This document shows positions 6,913-9,452 of a DNA stretch of 9,452 nucleotides, in pieces. The DNA is from Nevskia soli DSM 19509 (GTDB taxonomy: Bacteria > Pseudomonadota > Gammaproteobacteria > Nevskiales > Nevskiaceae): the NCBI RefSeq assembly GCF_000711955.1, contig NZ_JONR01000073.1, positions 1 to 9,452 of the forward strand. The letters run 5' to 3'. The position numbers and the translations under genes are program-made. The notes beneath the pieces are model-generated. The model was given only the letters and a program-made list of their open reading frames with translations, was not told the origin of the DNA and ran no database searches. How positions within the stretch are numbered: position 1 is the stretch's first letter; every line of letters starts with the position of its first letter.

Positions 6913-6938
6913 TAGTTTTTGTGCATTGACGGCACAAT
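6909..6938 (+). promoter_or_regulatory. Candidate promoter with overlapping operator-like dyad upstream of dps
   Basis: TTGATA (6909-6914, 5 of 6 to consensus) and CACAAT (6933-6938, 4 of 6) lie 18 bases apart. An exact dyad TTGTGC-N7-GCACAA (6919-6937) covers the spacer and the -10, a typical place for a repressor. A second -35-like TTGACG (6926-6931) has no good -10 at the right distance. The element begins at the very end of the SDR gene and would give Dps its own control. Prediction only. Confidence 0.4.
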
Positions 6939-7007
6939 AAGATTCAATTTCAGTTATCGAGCGCGGGCCGTCACAATCGGCTCCGCAATCAAAGAAAGGA
7001 GTGCCTC

Positions 7008-7487
7008 ATGTCCGCGTACGCCACCAAGATCGACATCCCCGCCGCCACCCGCGACAAGGTGATCGCGCTGCTCAACCAGCAGCTCGCCGATACCTTCGAC
7101 CTGTTCAGCCAGATCAAGCAGGCGCACTGGAACGTGAAGGGCATGCACTTCATCGCCCTGCATGAGCTGTTCGACAAGCTGGCGGAAGAGACCGAGGACT
7201 ACATCGACGACATGGCCGAACGCGCCACCGCGCTCGGCGGCGTGGCCATCGGTACCGCCCGCGCCGCGGCCAAGGTTTCGCGGTTGCCGGAGTTTCCGCT
7301 GGATGGCGTGCCGGGCAAGGCCGCGGTCGAGGCGCTGGTCGAGCGTTACGGCATCCTGGCGAGCAGCACGCGCAAGGCGATCGAGACTTCGGGCTCGCTC
7401 GGCGATGCGGATACCTCGGATCTGTTTACCGGGATTTCGCGTGGACTCGACAAGAGTCTGTGGTTCTTGGAAGCGCATTTGCAGTAA
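7008..7487 (+). CDS. dps: Dps-family mini-ferritin (DNA protection during starvation)
   Basis: A 159-residue protein of normal Dps length. It should form a cytoplasmic dodecamer that oxidises Fe(II), using hydrogen peroxide, and stores the iron, protecting DNA from oxidative damage. The five ferroxidase ligands are all present with the correct spacing: His40, His52 and Asp56 on one subunit face, and Asp67 and Glu71 on the other (H-x11-H-x3-D-x10-D-x3-E). Trp41 in QAHWNVKG and FDKLAEETEDYIDDMAER (55-72) are family hallmarks. The N-terminal tail is short with few lysines, so direct DNA binding is less certain than in E. coli Dps. AAAGGAG (6995-7001) precedes ATG 7008 by six bases. It has its own candidate promoter and a strong terminator, so it is probably monocistronic. 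Confidence 0.93.
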   Translation: MSAYATKIDIPAATRDKVIALLNQQLADTFDLFSQIKQAHWNVKGMHFIALHELFDKLAEETEDYIDDMAERATALGGVAIGTARAAAKVSRLPEFPLDGVPGKAAVEALVERYGILASSTRKAIETSGSLGDADTSDLFTGISRGLDKSLWFLEAHLQ

Positions 7488-7510
7488 GCGGTCGCTTCGG
7501 CTGCTTGATG

Positions 7511-7541
7511 GCCCCTTCCCGGTTACGGGAAGGGGCTTTTT
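7511..7541 (+). terminator. Rho-independent terminator after dps
   Basis: GCCCCTTCCCG (7511-7521) and CGGGAAGGGGC (7526-7536) form a perfect 11-bp stem with a GTTA loop, followed by five T residues (7537-7541). It begins 23 bases after the dps stop and should end that transcript. Confidence 0.93.
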
Positions 7542-7631
7542 GCTTTGTGGGAGCTTTGAAACCTTGATGTACGCGCTTGCGCGCGAGGCATTGACCGTGT
7601 CTGTTGAGAGCCCGGTTCCGCCTTGAAGGCG

Positions 7632-7667
7632 GGTCACTTTCTTGTCTCCAGCGACAAGAAAGTGACC
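7632..7667. repeat. Perfect 15-bp hairpin, outer module of the left repeat
   Basis: GGTCACTTTCTTGTC (7632-7646) and GACAAGAAAGTGACC (7653-7667) are exact complements around a TCCAGC loop. GTCACTTTCTT...AAGAAAGT(G/A)ACCAAAGAA is a wording I recognise from dispersed repeats in Xanthomonadales and related genomes. It lies 11 bases outside the 84-nt inverted-repeat core. Confidence 0.75.
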
Positions 7668-7678
7668 AAAGAAGCGCC

Positions 7679-7762
7679 GCCAGACGGGGGGAACGTCAAA
7701 AGCGGAGAAGCAAAGCAACCGCGAAAGGCGGGATGCGCTTCGCTGCTCCCGCCCTACCGAGC
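7679..7762 (+). repeat. Left copy of the long inverted repeat bracketing the low-GC genes
   Basis: The 84 bases beginning GCCAGACGGGGGGAACGTC match the reverse complement of 9217-9305. The copies differ at three positions and by a five-base indel within the AAGCAAAGC tract. The inner third (7727-7757, minus strand) is a 31-nt GTAG REP with arms GGCGGGA/TCCCGCC. No target-site duplication is visible beside it, and the sequence outside differs from that outside the right copy. Confidence 0.9.
7727..7757 (-). repeat. GTAG-headed REP element within the left inverted repeat
   Basis: On the minus strand the unit reads GTAG, GGCGGGA, a 13-base centre containing AGCGAAGC, then TCCCGCC. It has the same 31-nt length and head as the pair at 2372-2456, with different arms, and differs at one base from the copy at 9222-9252. 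Confidence 0.8.
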
Positions 7763-7897
7763 TTTTTTGTAGGCGCCAATCTTTTGAGCCAGCAGTGTTG
7801 AGGTTCGCTGACCCCCGGTTTTCTATTGGACAAAAACAGCCTAGCTAATATGCCAAGGAATCCCATGTGTTATTTTGGGGCAAAGTAAAGCGATGTT

Positions 7898-8404
7898 ATG
7901 CGCCTTAAGAAGATCATCCAAGCTGACAAGATCGTTACCGATTGGGGAAAATGGACCTTTGGCGCAGCAATGCCTAAGACCGCATTTCCGATCAGCAAAA
8001 GCAGCTTCAAAATTCGTTCCACCTATCATTGGCGCATTGCCAAGTTTTTAAGCCTAGGGGAAAGCTTTCGGTTGCTGATTTTCTATCGAACCGATAAGCC
8101 GGAATATGGAGCATGGCTCGGGATGCAGCGTGATAGCGATACGCAGCTTGTAGCTCGCTATGAATTTCACGGCACTCATCCTGGTTGGCATCTTCATGCA
8201 CATTGCCAAACTGATACCGCGCCGATTGGCAGAACGCTAGTCGATGGCTTGCGCATTCCGAAATCCGGCAAATGCCGCCGAACGGATTTTTCTGTAACCA
8301 GCGATGACAAGGCGTTATATATAGCAGCTGAAGCGTTCGGTTTGCCCAAGGGCGATACTGGAATTTCTATTGGCAGCAGTTCTGATCTTTTTGGCAGCTG
8401 GTAG
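7898..8404 (+). CDS. Unknown protein with a histidine cluster, first gene of the low-GC cassette
   Basis: I do not recognise this 168-residue protein. Its most striking part is YEFHGTHPGWHLHAHCQ (88-104), with His91, 94, 98, 100 and 102 plus Cys103: alternating His on a likely strand suggests metal binding or an acid-base active site. The N-terminus is basic (MRLKKIIQADK), and RIPKSGKCRRTDF (119-131) is another basic segment. No signal peptide or membrane helix is seen, so it should be cytoplasmic. The start ATG 7898 has only a weak AAAG-type ribosome site. The gene stops three bases before the DUF1828/1829-type gene, so the two form an operon. Base composition is far lower in GC than the flanking genes, which suggests transfer. 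A toxin, effector or immunity-like partner role is conceivable but not shown. Confidence 0.7.
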   Translation: MRLKKIIQADKIVTDWGKWTFGAAMPKTAFPISKSSFKIRSTYHWRIAKFLSLGESFRLLIFYRTDKPEYGAWLGMQRDSDTQLVARYEFHGTHPGWHLHAHCQTDTAPIGRTLVDGLRIPKSGKCRRTDFSVTSDDKALYIAAEAFGLPKGDTGISIGSSSDLFGSW

Positions 8405-8407
8405 CAA

Positions 8408-9190
8408 ATGAATATTAAGGATGAACTGTGTACGACATTTTGCGGAACTCTGACCGTTCATCAGGTTCCTGCAGGATTTGCCATCGGCACAGGATATGAG
8501 GGAATTTCGGGGGATCCGATTGGCTTTTACGTGGTTGGTCCCGATCTCCAAGGCCAATTTACTATCGAAGACAATGGCCTCTATGTTCCGTTGATTGAAC
8601 GATACGGCGCTGACCTCACTAACAAAACCCGTTACGAAGCTTTCCATTCGCTCATGGAAGATTACGGTGTTTCGTTTGATGAAGATTCTGGTGAATTAAA
8701 AACTGTTCCGCTTAGTGAGTCGGAAATAGCACCGGTAGCTCTTCGCTTTCTTGCGTTCTTGCTTAGAGTACAAGACTTGATCTTGATGTCTGTTGAGCGA
8801 GCGGCTAGCACATTTAAGGAAGACGCAATACGAACAATACGAGAACTTTCACAAAACGAAGTCTCAATAGTTGAAGGGTATGTAATACATCAGAAGTTGA
8901 GTGAATACCCTGCAGATATAGCTTTGCTTGGCCCCAACAATATTCCAGTGGCTGTTTTCTTCGGCGTCTCAGAATCAAAGATCTACGAGGCATTACTTTT
9001 ACAATCCTATGCGGAACAGAACCGCATCAAATGCTCTGTAGTTGCCGTTCTTGAAACGGATAAATCTGTTTCCAAAAAAGTATTTCAGCGCGCGGCCAAC
9101 CATTTAGACACAGTTCCCATCTTTCGAGGGGACGAACGCAACGCATGTGGACGTGTCTTACGAGAAGCTGGCATTAATATTTTACATTGA
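8408..9190 (+). CDS. DUF1828/DUF1829-type protein, second gene of the low-GC cassette
   Basis: A 260-residue cytoplasmic protein. From memory of the families, the N-terminal half fits DUF1828 (~5-127): LCTTFCGTLTVHQVPAGFAI, then GDPIGFYVVG (35-44), IEDNG (53-57), DYGVSFDEDSGEL (85-97) and RFLAFLLRVQDLILM (113-127). The C-terminal half (~140-255) fits DUF1829, an alternating alpha/beta segment with YPADIALLG (167-175), IPVAVFFGVSES (179-190) and CSVVAVLE (209-216). That order of strands loosely recalls restriction-endonuclease-like folds, but no clear (D/E)xK is seen. Neither domain has an established function. It lies three bases after the His-rich gene without a strong Shine-Dalgarno sequence, so translation may be coupled. 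Sampled lines have 25-27 G+C per 60 bases, against 39 in the ABC gene, indicating a foreign origin. Confidence 0.78.
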   Translation: MNIKDELCTTFCGTLTVHQVPAGFAIGTGYEGISGDPIGFYVVGPDLQGQFTIEDNGLYVPLIERYGADLTNKTRYEAFHSLMEDYGVSFDEDSGELKTVPLSESEIAPVALRFLAFLLRVQDLILMSVERAASTFKEDAIRTIRELSQNEVSIVEGYVIHQKLSEYPADIALLGPNNIPVAVFFGVSESKIYEALLLQSYAEQNRIKCSVVAVLETDKSVSKKVFQRAANHLDTVPIFRGDERNACGRVLREAGINILH

Positions 9191-9216
9191 CTGTGGGGAG
9201 CTGTTCTCTAGCGAAA

Positions 9217-9305
9217 GCACGGTAGGGCGGGAGCAGCGAAGCGAATCCCGCCTTTCGCGGTTTCTTTGCTTTGCTTCTTCGCTTTTGACGTTCCCCCCGT
9301 CTGGC
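9217..9305 (-). repeat. Right copy of the long inverted repeat bracketing the low-GC genes
   Basis: Read on the minus strand, these 89 bases match 7679-7762 apart from three substitutions and five extra bases (AAAGA) in the AAGCAAAGC tract. It starts 26 bases after the stop of the DUF1828/1829-type gene. Its inner side carries a GTAG REP, mirroring the left copy. The two copies are 1,454 bases apart. Confidence 0.9.
9222..9252 (+). repeat. GTAG-headed REP element within the right inverted repeat
   Basis: GTAG, GGCGGGA, a 13-base centre with AGCGAAGC, then TCCCGCC: 31 nt, the same design as the other REPs in this window. It lies shortly after the cassette's last gene and may fold at the mRNA 3' end. 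Confidence 0.8.
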
Positions 9306-9433
9306 TGCGCCGAGCATCGCAGGCCAAGGTGGAATAGCCGCGCGTAGACGCGGGCGAGGCATGGATGCCGAAGCCGTTTTAGACAGGCCAGGGATGGCCT
9401 GTCTAAAACGCCCACCTTGGCCGAGAAGCGCAG
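9305..9433. repeat. Multi-stem (cloverleaf-like) structured repeat, outer module of the right repeat
   Basis: An outer stem GGCCAAGGTGG (9322-9332) with CCACCTTGGCC (9412-9422), extended by CTGCGC (9305-9310) with GCGCAG (9428-9433), encloses three hairpins: CCGCG/CGCGG (9338-9353), GGCAT/ATGCC (9358-9369), and a perfect 16-bp stem at 9375-9410 with loop GGGA. The GGATGCC/GGGATGGCC wording recalls dispersed intergenic repeats of GC-rich gammaproteobacteria. No T-tract follows the large hairpin. It lacks tRNA-like conserved bases. Confidence 0.75.
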
Positions 9434-9452
9434 GGGACCGAGTAAACACCGA

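Larger units (their letters stand above)
7542..7897. other. Intergenic stretch: repeat modules and leader of the low-GC cassette
   Basis: No gene is supported here. The stretch holds an odd palindrome centred at 7625 (arms CCGCCTT 7618-7624 and AAGGCGG 7626-7632), the long hairpin at 7632-7667, the left inverted-repeat copy at 7679-7762, and then AT-richer leader DNA. In the leader, TGGACA (7827-7832) with TATGCC (7849-7854), or TAATAT (7846-7851), are weak promoter candidates. An ATG at 7865 opens a frame of only seven codons before TAA. Confidence 0.6.

Noticed and set aside
6912..6948. OxyR-type box upstream of dps
   Set aside because: Only the first ATAG is exact; over the four tetrads I count about 11 of 16 matches, too weak to claim.
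7679..9305. Insertion sequence
   Set aside because: Inverted repeats are present, but neither internal gene resembles a transposase and no target duplication is visible.
9375..9410. Long hairpin considered as a transcription terminator
   Set aside because: No T-tract follows on either strand; its A/T bases are part of the stem.
9322..9422. Cloverleaf-like fold considered as a tRNA gene
   Set aside because: Stem lengths and conserved tRNA bases (T-loop, anticodon arm, acceptor end) do not fit.
1..9452. CRISPR array
   Set aside because: The repeats are few, inverted and irregularly spaced; there is no regular repeat-spacer pattern or cas gene.

Overview
The window is GC-rich chromosomal DNA (39 of 60 bases are G+C at 3181-3240), densely coded on the + strand. 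It fits a gammaproteobacterium. The basis is the gene content (Csd6-like L,D-transpeptidase, Atm1-type exporter, Dps), GTAG-headed REP elements, and other intergenic repeats of a kind common in Xanthomonadales/Pseudomonas-like genomes. The lineage is an inference; no rRNA or housekeeping marker is present.

Layout. 128-2361: a two-gene operon with TGATG overlap, encoding an exported TPR protein and a Csd6-like YkuD enzyme, which end in related NTF2-like domains; it points to periplasmic peptidoglycan editing. 2372-2456: an inverted pair of 31-nt REP elements. 2529-4376: an Atm1/ABCB7-type half-transporter, followed at 4416-4646 by a small membrane protein with a perfect Shine-Dalgarno sequence. 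4647-5097: a non-coding stretch holding two inverted-repeat elements and a 5'-leader hairpin. 5098-6912: an acyltransferase and an atypical extended SDR, 6 nt apart, probably acting together in lipid or envelope metabolism. 7008-7487: a Dps mini-ferritin with a candidate promoter/operator before it and a strong intrinsic terminator after it.

The right end is different. Two genes (7898-9190) with clearly lower GC (about 42-45% in sampled 60-base lines) encode a His-rich orphan protein and a DUF1828/DUF1829-type protein. They lie 3 nt apart and are bracketed by a near-identical 84/89-nt inverted repeat (7679-7762 and 9217-9305). Each copy carries a GTAG REP on its inner side and a different structured module on its outer side. 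No transposase or integrase is visible. This cassette is the best candidate for an undescribed, horizontally acquired accessory system; a toxin-antitoxin or defence role is possible but unproven.
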